NCBI GenBank assembly: GCA_964499865.1 | Contig: CAZCPY010000064.1 | Location: 1-17,546, forward strand | Source of the DNA: JANOGU01 sp964499865 | GTDB taxonomy: Bacteria; Pseudomonadota; Alphaproteobacteria; Rhodobacterales; Rhodobacteraceae | Reading direction: 5' to 3' | Length of the DNA stretch: 17,546 nucleotides | Shown: positions 6,838-12,948 of the stretch, piece by piece | How the letters are laid out: each line of letters begins with the position of its first letter | Numbering within the stretch: position 1 is the stretch's first letter | The notes under the pieces: model-generated | The model's database searches: none | What the model was told of the DNA's origin: nothing | Seen by the model: the letters and a program-made list of their open reading frames with translations, nothing else | Program-made: the position numbers and the translations under genes

Positions 6838-6988
6838 GGTCTCAGTCCTTTCGTTGCGGTTCCGTGGTGCCAGAACCTTTTTTCACAACTGCGCGCCCCC
6901 GCGGGGACGTGCGACTCGGGGCCCGAAGGCGCGTGTCAAGCCGATTCCCTTACGGGACGGGGCGACCTAGGGGGTTTTCGTCGGGCCG
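6838..6988 (-). promoter_or_regulatory. adk-rpsM spacer with a perfect -35 (TTGACA) and a hairpin
   Basis: The minus strand has a consensus TTGACA at 6934-6939, the strongest -35 match in this part of the cluster. At 17-bp spacing the -10 would be AGTCGC (6911-6916), a very poor match, so promoter activity is uncertain. An imperfect GC-rich hairpin centred on CCCCGCGGGG lies around 6893-6914, followed by GTTGTGAAAAAAGG before the rpsM ribosome-binding site. The gap could hold an internal promoter for the alpha operon. Confidence 0.3.
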
Positions 6989-7639
6989 TCAAGGGCGCGG
7001 CAGATGCCCCTCGATCGCGGCGGCGACGGTTTCGGGGTCGGCCATGCCGTCCACCGACCGCAACTGACCCTTGGCGTGGTAATAGCCGATCAGCGGCGAG
7101 GTCTTCTTGTAGTATTCCATCAGCCGGGTCTTCAGCGCGTCCGGATTGTCGTCCGCCCGGCGGGTGAAGTCGTGCGCGCCGCAGGCGTCGCAGGTGCCCG
7201 CGATTCGGGTCGGGCGGGTCTGGTCGTGGTAGACCTCGCCGCAGCTGGCACAGGTGAAGCGACCGGCGATGCGCGCGACCAGCGCCGCATCGTCGACCTG
7301 CATCTCGATCACCGCGTCAAGCTGCATGCCCAGCCGGGCCAGCAGGTCGCCCAGGGCGTCGGCCTGCTTCAGCGTGCGCGGGAAGCCGTCGAAGATGAAG
7401 CCGCCGCCCTGCGGACCGGACAGCTTTTCCTCGATCAGCCCGATGACGATGGCGTCGGTGACCAGTTCGCCCCGCGCCATCACCTCGGCCACCTTGCGGC
7501 CCATCCCGGTGCCGGACGTCTTGGCCTCGCGCAGCATGTCGCCGGTGGACAGCTGCACCATGCCGCGGCCTTCGACCAGCCGCTTGGCCTGGGTGCCCTT
7601 GCCCGCGCCCGGCGGACCCAGAAGGATCAGGTTCGCCAT
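6989..7639 (-). CDS. adk: Adenylate kinase with four-cysteine LID
   Basis: Catalyses ATP + AMP = 2 ADP in the cytoplasm. The 216 residues include the P-loop GPPGAGKGT (8-16), the AMP-binding STGDMLR (31-37) and FDGFPRT (83-89), and a long-form LID domain. The LID carries CxxC at C130/C133 and CxxC at C150/C153, the metal-binding type typical of Gram-positive enzymes and also known in Paracoccus. The ATG is six bases beyond the secY stop, so translation is probably coupled. secY-adk-rpsM is the common order in bacteria. Confidence 0.97.
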   Translation of the reverse strand: MANLILLGPPGAGKGTQAKRLVEGRGMVQLSTGDMLREAKTSGTGMGRKVAEVMARGELVTDAIVIGLIEEKLSGPQGGGFIFDGFPRTLKQADALGDLLARLGMQLDAVIEMQVDDAALVARIAGRFTCASCGEVYHDQTRPTRIAGTCDACGAHDFTRRADDNPDALKTRLMEYYKKTSPLIGYYHAKGQLRSVDGMADPETVAAAIEGHLPRP

Positions 7640-7645
7640 GCGCCG

Positions 7646-9016
7646 TTACCGCCGCGTCGGCGCCTTGGGCGCCGCCGGAGTGGCGCGCTTGCGGCCGCGC
7701 AGCTGCGACTTCTCGATCAGACCTTCGTACTGATGCGCCAGAAGATGCGACTGCACCTGCTGGATCGTGTCCATCGTCACCGAAACCACGATCAGCACCG
7801 AGGTCCCGCCGAAAGAGAAGGGGATGGCGAATTCCTTGCGCAGGAATTCCGGCAGCAGGCTGACCGCGACCAGATAGGCCGACCCCAGAACCAGAAGCCG
7901 GGTGACGACATATTCCAGATACTCCTCGGTCTTCCTGCCGGGCCGGATGCCGGGGATGAAGCCCGACTGGTTCTTGAGGTTGTCGGCCACGTCCTCGACC
8001 TTGAAGGACACGTTCGCGGTGTAGAAATAGGCAAAGAAGACGATCATCGCCGCATAGAACAGCAGATACAGCGGCTGCCCCGGCCCGAGGTAGGCCAGGA
8101 TCGTCGACATCACCGGGCCCGACCCCTCGGTCCCCGAAAAGGTGGAGATGGTGATCGGCAAGAGCAGCAGCGACGAGGCAAAGATCGCCGGGATCACGCC
8201 CGCGGGGTTGACCTTGACCGGCAGGTGCGAGGACGATCCGTCGTAGATCTTCATCCCGACCTGACGGCGCGGATACTGCAGGTGGATCTTGCGCAGCGCG
8301 CGTTCCATGAACACGCAGAAGGCGATAACCGCGACCACCAGCACCATCACGCCCACGATGACCGCGGGGCTCAGCGTGCCCGACCGTCCCTGCGCGAAGA
8401 ACTGCGCCAGTGCCGCCGGAATTTCCGCCACGATGCCGACGAAGATGATCAGCGAGATGCCGTTGCCGATGCCGCGGGACGTGATCTGTTCGCCCAGCCA
8501 CATCAGGAACATCGTCCCGCCCACCAGGGTGATGACGCAGGACGCGATGAAGAACCATCCCGGCGTGGTGACCAGACCGCCCGCTTCGAGGCTGATGGCG
8601 ATGCCGTAGGCCTGGAACGTGGCCAGCACCACGGTGCCGTAGCGCGTGTACTGGTTCAGCTTCTTGCGGCCGCTTTCGCCTTCTTTCTTCAGCGCCTCCA
8701 GCTTCGGCACCATGGCCGACAGTAGCTGCACGATGATCGAGGCGCTGATGTAGGGCATGATCCCCAGGGCAAAGATGCCCATGCGGCTGATCGCGCCGCC
8801 GGTGAACATGTTCAGCATGCCGCCGATGCCGGTCGTCAGGTCGGCCATGAAGTCCCGCAGCGCGGTGCCGTCGATGCCGGGCACGGGGATGAAGGTCCCC
8901 AGCCTGTAGACGATCAGAAGCCCGATGGTGAAAAGGATGCGGGCGCGCAGGTCGGTCGCCTTGCCCAGAGCGCTCCAGCTCAGGTTGGCGGCCATCTGTT
9001 CGGCGGCGGATGCCAT
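7646..9016 (-). CDS. secY: Protein translocase subunit SecY
   Basis: Channel-forming subunit of the SecYEG translocon in the inner membrane. The 456 residues contain about ten hydrophobic helices. The first is around 27-45 (ILFTIGLLIVYRLGTF), the plug/TM2 region follows (MLNMFTGGAISRMGIFALGIMPYISASI), and the conserved cytosolic loop GMKIYDG lies before TM6-7. The C-terminus is basic and extended (GRKRATPAAPKAPTRR). The start ATG has GGAAAGG seven bases upstream. It is part of the distal spc operon, after rplO and before adk. Confidence 0.98.
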   Translation of the reverse strand: MASAAEQMAANLSWSALGKATDLRARILFTIGLLIVYRLGTFIPVPGIDGTALRDFMADLTTGIGGMLNMFTGGAISRMGIFALGIMPYISASIIVQLLSAMVPKLEALKKEGESGRKKLNQYTRYGTVVLATFQAYGIAISLEAGGLVTTPGWFFIASCVITLVGGTMFLMWLGEQITSRGIGNGISLIIFVGIVAEIPAALAQFFAQGRSGTLSPAVIVGVMVLVVAVIAFCVFMERALRKIHLQYPRRQVGMKIYDGSSSHLPVKVNPAGVIPAIFASSLLLLPITISTFSGTEGSGPVMSTILAYLGPGQPLYLLFYAAMIVFFAYFYTANVSFKVEDVADNLKNQSGFIPGIRPGRKTEEYLEYVVTRLLVLGSAYLVAVSLLPEFLRKEFAIPFSFGGTSVLIVVSVTMDTIQQVQSHLLAHQYEGLIEKSQLRGRKRATPAAPKAPTRR

Positions 9017-9044
9017 GGGATGCCTTTCCGCAGTGTCATGTGAA

Positions 9045-9120
9045 CGCGCCGCCGGACCTGCGGGGTCGCGGCGGCGCGAAGGGTCGGGAAGGGATGTAAG
9101 CCCTGCAAGCAGGGCTCACA
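9045..9120 (-). other. Two strong hairpins between rplO and secY
   Basis: The first hairpin met by minus-strand transcription is at 9099-9116 (7-bp arms AGCCCTG/CAGGGCT, four-base loop, extended by TGT/ACA after one mismatch to 9095-9120). It lies immediately after the rplO stop. The second is at 9045-9078. It has 10-bp arms CGCGCCGCCG (9045-9054) and CGGCGGCGCG (9069-9078), an inner GACC/GGTC stem with a bulged base, and a five-base loop. Neither is followed by a clear T-tract. They may tune secY relative to rplO by partial termination or RNA processing. Confidence 0.45.
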
Positions 9121-9123
9121 AGC

Positions 9124-9606
9124 TCATTCCGCAGGCGCCTCGGCCCTGGCCGCGACGGTCAGCGTGCCGCCCCTGGCCTCGACCGCCGCGACAGCCGCGG
9201 CAGAGGCGCCGGTGACGGTGATCTTCAGGCCCTTGGTCGCGACCTCGCCCTTGGCCAGCACGCGGATGCCGTCGCGCTTGCGGCTGGTCACGCCGGCCGC
9301 GACCAGCGCGTCCTCGGTGATCTCGGCCCCGGCGTCCAGCTTGCCCGCGGCGATGAACTTCTCGATCAGGCCGAGGTTCACCACAGCGTATTCCAGCTTG
9401 TTGGGCTTGTTGAAGCCGCGCTTGGGCAGGCGGCGGAAAAGCGGCATCTGGCCGCCTTCATAGCCCCCGAGCGCCACGCCGGACCGCGAATGCTGGCCCT
9501 TGATGCCGCGCCCGGCGGTCTTGCCCTTGCCCGAACCCGGACCGCGCGCCACGCGCTTCTTCTTCTTGGATGCACCGTCGTTGTCGTGCAGGTCGTGCAG
9601 TTTCAT
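9124..9606 (-). CDS. rplO: 50S ribosomal protein L15
   Basis: uL15 of the large subunit. 160 residues from ATG 9604-9606 (MKLHDLHDNDGASKKKKRV). The family glycine-rich stretch is present (RGPGSGKGKTAGRGIKGQHS), as are GGYEGGQMPLFRRLPKRGF and the C-terminal half ending in an acidic EAPAE. The start was chosen by the strong AGAGGAGAAG Shine-Dalgarno and the conserved N-terminus; an in-frame extension upstream is not conserved. Unusually, its upstream neighbour is not rpmD but the divergent toxin-antitoxin pair, so it must have its own promoter or rely on read-through across the module. Confidence 0.97.
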   Translation of the reverse strand: MKLHDLHDNDGASKKKKRVARGPGSGKGKTAGRGIKGQHSRSGVALGGYEGGQMPLFRRLPKRGFNKPNKLEYAVVNLGLIEKFIAAGKLDAGAEITEDALVAAGVTSRKRDGIRVLAKGEVATKGLKITVTGASAAAVAAVEARGGTLTVAARAEAPAE

Positions 9607-9700
9607 GTCGCTTCTCCTCTGGCCGGAAACGCCCCATGAGCGACGAAGGGGGCGAACACGGCATGCGTGACTCGCGGGGGACGCTTCCCGCGACCGGGGG

Positions 9701-9729
9701 CGGATACACGGGCCCGGCACAGCGCGCAA
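9701..9729 (-). promoter_or_regulatory. Candidate promoter for rplO-secY-adk-alpha genes
   Basis: On the minus strand TTGCGC (9724-9729) is followed, after exactly 17 bp, by TATCCG (9701-9706), about 95 bases before the rplO start. Both hexamers are partial matches (4/6 and 3/6). Chance is possible in GC-rich DNA, but a promoter is needed here if the hairpins at 10450-10507 stop transcription from rpmD. It lies back to back with the plus-strand promoter at 9739-9767. Confidence 0.35.
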
Positions 9730-9738
9730 GGGGATCGG

Positions 9739-9767
9739 TTGAACGGTCCCGGGCGTCGTGCTATCTT
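9739..9767 (+). promoter_or_regulatory. Sigma70-type promoter of the toxin-antitoxin module
   Basis: TTGAAC (9739-9744) and TATCTT (9762-9767) are separated by exactly 17 bp, a good housekeeping promoter (4/6 matches in the -35, 4/6 in the -10). The start site would be near 9774, leaving a leader of about 20 bases before the antitoxin ATG at 9794. Confidence 0.6.
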
Positions 9768-9780
9768 ACTTGCGTCTTAC
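9765..9780 (+). promoter_or_regulatory. CTTAC direct repeat, candidate antitoxin operator
   Basis: CTTAC occurs at 9765-9769 and again at 9776-9780, 11 bases apart (one helical turn). The repeats overlap the -10 element and the expected transcription start of the module. AbrB-type antitoxins commonly repress their own promoter together with the toxin, so this is a reasonable but unproven operator candidate. Confidence 0.25.
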
Positions 9781-9793
9781 CGTGGAGGTCGTG

Positions 9794-10066
9794 ATGGGCG
9801 TTACCGTGATGTCGACCAAGGGTCAGGTGGTGGTGCCCAAGGCGGTGCGCGACGCGCTGAACCTCAAGCCAGGGGCGCGGCTGGTGGTCGAGACACGCAA
9901 CGGGGGCGTCTTCCTGCGGGAGGAGCAGGCAAAGCCGTTTCCGCCCAAAACGCTCGAAGAGGTCTTTGGGTCGGTCAAATATGACGGGCCGCCGTTGACG
10001 CTGGAGGACATGGACCGGGCGATTCAGCAGGAGATTGAAGAGCGGTTCCGGCGTGGTCGTTATTGA
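9794..10066 (+). CDS. SpoVT-AbrB/MazE-fold antitoxin (VapB-like)
   Basis: A 90-residue antitoxin. The N-terminal half (about 1-46) is a swapped-hairpin AbrB DNA-binding domain with the signature VTVMSTKGQVVVPKAVRDAL, then NLKPGARLVVE. The C-terminal half (about 55-90, PPLTLEDMDRAIQQEIEERF) is helical and charged, as expected for the part that wraps a toxin. ATG 9794 was chosen because GGAGG lies five bases upstream. A GTG at 9758 would start inside the promoter. It is on the plus strand, divergent from rplO, and overlaps the PIN-domain gene by 14 bases, which indicates translational coupling. In such modules the antitoxin neutralises the toxin and represses the operon. It is foreign to the classical spc operon. 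Confidence 0.9.
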   Translation: MGVTVMSTKGQVVVPKAVRDALNLKPGARLVVETRNGGVFLREEQAKPFPPKTLEEVFGSVKYDGPPLTLEDMDRAIQQEIEERFRRGRY

Positions 10067-10442
10067 TACGAACGTGCTGGTCCGCCTGCTGGTGCGCGAC
10101 GACGGCGAACAAGCGGACCGCGCCCATGCCCTCTTCGAAAGGGAAACGGTTCTGGTGACGATGACGGTGCTGTTGGAGACGGAATGGGTCCTCCGCAACG
10201 GCTATCGCCTGCGCCGCGAAGCCGTCCTGGCGCACCTGAGGGACGCCTGCGCGTTGGCGAGCACCCGCTTGGAGGCACCCGACAGGGTACTGGTGGCATT
10301 GGACCTCGCGGAGGCTGGGTTCGACTTCGCTGACGCCCTGCACTGCGCCGCGACCGCCCCGGACCAGCGCTTTGCGACCTTCGACAAGGCCCTGATCCGG
10401 CTTGCCAACCTGACTGACGGGCCCGCAGCGTTCGAGCCGTGA
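10053..10442 (+). CDS. PIN-domain ribonuclease toxin (VapC-like)
   Basis: A 129-residue PIN-domain protein, probably an Mg-dependent endoribonuclease that cleaves tRNA, rRNA or mRNA when freed from its antitoxin. From the GTG start the acidic residues are D5 (IDTN, with N7), E42 (LLETEW), D94 (FADALH) and D111 (ATFDK). This is the full four-acid PIN set, so the gene looks active. The start is uncertain: GTG 10053 gives the typical VVVIDTN N-terminus, whereas TTG 10035 would add six residues but has AGGAG only one base away. It overlaps the antitoxin gene by 14 bases. It converges on rpmD, with a GC-rich terminator hairpin just after its TGA. Which RNA it cuts cannot be told from sequence. Confidence 0.88.
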   Translation: MVVIDTNVLVRLLVRDDGEQADRAHALFERETVLVTMTVLLETEWVLRNGYRLRREAVLAHLRDACALASTRLEAPDRVLVALDLAEAGFDFADALHCAATAPDQRFATFDKALIRLANLTDGPAAFEP

Positions 10443-10449
10443 AACGCAA

Positions 10450-10474
10450 GCGCCCCGGGCAGGACCCGGGGCGC
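10450..10474. terminator. Strong hairpin between the toxin gene and rpmD
   Basis: A perfect 10-bp inverted repeat GCGCCCCGGG (10450-10459) / CCCGGGGCGC (10465-10474) with a five-base loop, eight bases after the toxin stop. It is followed by GATTTCATT on the plus strand and by TTGCGTTT on the minus strand, so it could end transcription from both the toxin gene and the rpmD side. The T-tracts are short, so efficiency is uncertain. Confidence 0.6.
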
Positions 10475-10489
10475 GATTTCATTGCGCAG

Positions 10490-10507
10490 GGTGCGCTTCA
10501 GCGCACC
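10490..10507 (-). terminator. Second hairpin just after rpmD
   Basis: A perfect 8-bp inverted repeat GGTGCGCT (10490-10497) / AGCGCACC (10500-10507) begins five bases after the rpmD stop on the minus strand. There is no T-tract next to it. With the larger hairpin at 10450-10474 it makes a double barrier at the end of the rpsE-rpmD transcript. Confidence 0.4.
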
Positions 10508-10511
10508 GCGG

Positions 10512-10706
10512 TCAGCCGCGTTCCTCCACGATCCGCACCAGGTGCGGGATCGCGTTCACCATGCCGCGGACGGACGGCGTGTCCTCGAGCTCGCGGGTGC
10601 GGCGGATCTTGCCGAGACCCAGGCCCTGCAGCGTCTGCGCCTGCACCTTGGGACGGCGGGCGGCCGAGGCGTATTGCTCGACCACGATGGTCTTCTTCGC
10701 AGCCAT
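10512..10706 (-). CDS. rpmD: 50S ribosomal protein L30
   Basis: uL30, a small large-subunit protein. 64 residues from ATG 10704-10706 (MAAKKTIVVEQYASAARRP), with the conserved QTLQGLGLGKIRRTRELEDTP and a C-terminus RIVEERG. ATG was preferred to the GTG two codons upstream because GGTGGAGG lies seven bases before the ATG but touches the GTG. The start is three bases from the rpsE stop, so the two are coupled. It is followed not by rplO but by hairpins and the head-on toxin-antitoxin pair. Confidence 0.96.
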   Translation of the reverse strand: MAAKKTIVVEQYASAARRPKVQAQTLQGLGLGKIRRTRELEDTPSVRGMVNAIPHLVRIVEERG

Positions 10707-10708
10707 GC

Positions 10709-11278
10709 TCACGCCTCCACCGCTTCGGGTTCAGGCTTGCGCAGGATGTCGCCCACCTTCTTGCCGCGACGCGCCGCGATCATGCGGGGCGACGCCTCGC
10801 GGGTCAGGCCGTCGATCGTGGCGCGCACCATGTTGTAGGGGTTCTGCGACCCCAGCGACTTGGCTACCACGTCCTGCAGGCCCAGCATCTCGAACACGGC
10901 CCGCATCGGACCGCCCGCGATGATCCCGGTGCCGGCCACGGCGGCGCGCATCACGACCTTGCCCGCGCCGTGGCGGCCTTCGATGTCGTGGTGCAGCGTG
11001 CGCCCGTCGCGCAGCGGGATGCGGACCATCGACCGCTTGGCCTGCTCGGTCGCCTTGCGGATCGCCTCGGGCACCTCCTTGGCCTTGCCCTTGCCGAAGC
11101 CCACGCGGCCGCGCTGGTCGCCCACCACCACGAGTGCCGCAAAGCCGAAGCGCTTGCCGCCCTTCACGGTCTTTGACACGCGGTTGATCGCGACCAGGCG
11201 ATCCTGGAACTCGCTTTCCTCGCGGGAATCCCCGCGACGGTCGTCGCGGCGTTCCCGGCGGTTTTCACGTTCTGCCAT
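10709..11278 (-). CDS. rpsE: 30S ribosomal protein S5
   Basis: uS5, involved in decoding fidelity and in the mRNA entry site. The 189 residues begin with a charged alphaproteobacterial extension (MAERENRRERRDDRR). The S5 double-stranded-RNA-binding domain follows (about 25-90, LVAINRVSKTVKGGKRF, GFGKGKAKEVPEAI), then the C-terminal domain (AGTGIIAGGPMRAVFEMLGL). The ATG lies 11 bases beyond the rplR stop. It precedes rpmD with a three-base gap. Confidence 0.98.
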   Translation of the reverse strand: MAERENRRERRDDRRGDSREESEFQDRLVAINRVSKTVKGGKRFGFAALVVVGDQRGRVGFGKGKAKEVPEAIRKATEQAKRSMVRIPLRDGRTLHHDIEGRHGAGKVVMRAAVAGTGIIAGGPMRAVFEMLGLQDVVAKSLGSQNPYNMVRATIDGLTREASPRMIAARRGKKVGDILRKPEPEAVEA

Positions 11279-11289
11279 CTGTCATCCCC

Positions 11290-11649
11290 TCAGAACTTGA
11301 GACCGCCTTCACGGGCGGCATCGGCAAGCGCCTTGACCTTCCCGTGAAAGAGGAAACCGCCACGGTCGAAGTAGCACTCCTCGACCCCCGCCGCCCTGGC
11401 GCGTTCGGCGATGGTCGCGCCGACCTTGGCCGAGGCCTCGACATTGTTCTTGCCCACGAACCCCAGCTCCTTTTCGAGCGTGGAGGCGGCAACGACCGTG
11501 ACCCCGCGGGCATCGTCGATCAGCTGCACGCTGATGTTCTTCGACGACCGGTGGACCGACAGCCGCAGCCGCCCGTGGGCGGTGGACTTGATCTTGTTCC
11601 TGACGCGCAGGCGGCGCTTGAGGAACAGCTCTCGCTTTGTGTTCGCCAT
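11290..11649 (-). CDS. rplR: 50S ribosomal protein L18
   Basis: uL18, a 5S rRNA-binding protein of the central protuberance. The 119 residues include RLRVRNKIKST, RLSVHRSSKNISVQLIDD and the C-terminal VEECYFDRGGFLFHGKVKALADAAREGGLKF (described in parts: FDRGGFLFHG is the most conserved). The start is ATG 11647-11649 (MANTKREL); an upstream in-frame extension lies inside rplF in another frame and is not real. Ten bases separate it from the rplF stop. Confidence 0.97.
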   Translation of the reverse strand: MANTKRELFLKRRLRVRNKIKSTAHGRLRLSVHRSSKNISVQLIDDARGVTVVAASTLEKELGFVGKNNVEASAKVGATIAERARAAGVEECYFDRGGFLFHGKVKALADAAREGGLKF

Positions 11650-11660
11650 GATGCGCCCCC

Positions 11661-12200
11661 TTACTTCTTCTTGCCTTCCTTGCGGAAGATGAACTCGCCC
11701 TTGTAGCGGATGCCCTTGCCCTTGTAGGGCTCGGGCCGCTTCCAGTCGCGGATGTTGGCCGCGACCTGGCCGACCAGCTGCTGGTCGATCCCCTCGACGA
11801 TGATGACATCCTGCTTGGGCGAGGGCGTGGTGATCGTGACACCCCTGGGCACGTCGAAGTTGACGTCGTGGCTGTAGCCCAGGTTCAGCTTCAGCGTGCT
11901 GCCGGACACCGAGGCGCGGTAGCCCACGCCCTGTATCTCCAGCTCCTTGCGGAAGCCCTTGGTCACGCCTTCGACCAGGTTGTCGACCATCGACCGCGCC
12001 ATGCCCCACTGCTGGCGCGCCCGCTTGGACGTGCCGCGGGGGGTGACGGTGACGGTGTCGCCGGCCACGGCCAGCGTCACGTCGTCGGTCGCGGTGAAGC
12101 TGCGGGTGCCCTTGGGCCCCTTCACCTCGATCGTCTGGCCCGAGATGGTGGCCGAGACGCCCTTGGCGAGGGGAACGGGTTTCTTGCCGATGCGAGACAT
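11661..12200 (-). CDS. rplF: 50S ribosomal protein L6
   Basis: uL6, at the base of the L7/L12 stalk near the factor-binding site. 179 residues starting MSRIGKKPVPLAKGV and containing two repeats of the L6 fold. The second holds the signature LNLGYSHDV and the C-terminus IRDWKRPEPYKGKGIRYKGE. GGAGG lies five bases before the ATG, 10 bases after the rpsH stop. An upstream in-frame extension was rejected because it runs into rpsH. Confidence 0.97.
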   Translation of the reverse strand: MSRIGKKPVPLAKGVSATISGQTIEVKGPKGTRSFTATDDVTLAVAGDTVTVTPRGTSKRARQQWGMARSMVDNLVEGVTKGFRKELEIQGVGYRASVSGSTLKLNLGYSHDVNFDVPRGVTITTPSPKQDVIIVEGIDQQLVGQVAANIRDWKRPEPYKGKGIRYKGEFIFRKEGKKK

Positions 12201-12210
12201 GCCACCCTCC

Positions 12211-12609
12211 TCAGAACACGGTGCAGAGGACTTCGCCGCCAACATTGGCGGCGCGGGCGGCGGCGTCGGACATGACGCCCTTGGGCGTCGAGACGATCGA
12301 GACGCCCAGACCGTTGCGCACGGTCGGGATGTCCTGCACGCCCATGTAGACGCGGCGGCCCGGCTTGGACACGCGGTGCAGTTCGCGGATCACCGGCGTG
12401 CCTTCGTAGTACTTGAGCGAGATGACAAGCTCGCCCTGGCCGTTGTCGGTGTCCTTGCGCTCGTAGCCGCGGATGTAGCCTTCCGAGACAAGCACATCGA
12501 GCACCCAGGCGCGCAGCTTGGAGGCCGGCGTCGCGACGGTGGACTTGCCGCGCAGCTGCGCGTTGCGGATGCGGGTCAGCAGGTCGCCGAGAGGATCGTT
12601 GACGGGCAT
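12211..12609 (-). CDS. rpsH: 30S ribosomal protein S8
   Basis: uS8, a primary 16S rRNA-binding protein, which in E. coli is also the translational repressor of the spc operon. 132 residues: MPVNDPLGDLLTRIRNAQ at the N-terminus, LKYYEGTPVIRELHRVSKPGRR in the middle, and the C-terminal RNA-binding signature STPKGVMSDAAARAANVGGE. It lies between rpsN (16-base gap) and rplF (10-base gap), as in the standard spc order. Whether spc autoregulation by S8 exists here cannot be told. Confidence 0.98.
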   Translation of the reverse strand: MPVNDPLGDLLTRIRNAQLRGKSTVATPASKLRAWVLDVLVSEGYIRGYERKDTDNGQGELVISLKYYEGTPVIRELHRVSKPGRRVYMGVQDIPTVRNGLGVSIVSTPKGVMSDAAARAANVGGEVLCTVF

Positions 12610-12625
12610 GGTTTCCCCCCTCCCC

Positions 12626-12931
12626 TTACCAGCTCGACTTTACCATGCCGGGGATCTGGCCGAACGAGGCCAGGTCACGCAGCATGATGCGGCTGAGCTT
12701 GAGTTTGCGGTAATAGGCGTGCGGACGCCCGGTAAGCTGGCAGCGGTTGTGCAGCCGCGTCGCCGAAGAGTTGCGCGGCAGTTGCGCAAGCTTCAGCGAG
12801 GCCTTGAACCGTTCTTCCACCGGCTTGGTCTTGTCTTCGATGACCGCCTTCAGCCCCGCCCGCCTGGCCGCATACTGCTTGACCAGCTTGGCGCGCTTCA
12901 CCTCGCGGTTCACCATGGATTTCTTGGCCAT
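12626..12931 (-). CDS. rpsN: 30S ribosomal protein S14 (zinc-independent long form)
   Basis: uS14 of the small-subunit head. The 101-residue product is the long form without the CxxC-CxxC zinc ribbon (only one cysteine, in HNRC). It starts MAKKSMVNREVKRAKLVKQY and ends with the conserved GRPHAYYRKLKLSRIMLRDL (then ASFGQIPGMVKSSW). A GGGGAG Shine-Dalgarno precedes the ATG. It sits between rplE and rpsH. Confidence 0.98.
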   Translation of the reverse strand: MAKKSMVNREVKRAKLVKQYAARRAGLKAVIEDKTKPVEERFKASLKLAQLPRNSSATRLHNRCQLTGRPHAYYRKLKLSRIMLRDLASFGQIPGMVKSSW

Positions 12932-12948
12932 GTGTCTGTTCTCCCCGC

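Noticed and set aside
7004..8725. Long plus-strand frame antisense to adk and secY
   Set aside because: Shadow of secY/adk; the His/Asp/Gln/Arg-rich composition reflects GC-rich codons read backwards.
9607..10511. Insertion sequence or integron footprint around the toxin-antitoxin pair
   Set aside because: No transposase, integrase, terminal inverted repeats or obvious target duplication can be seen at the two borders.
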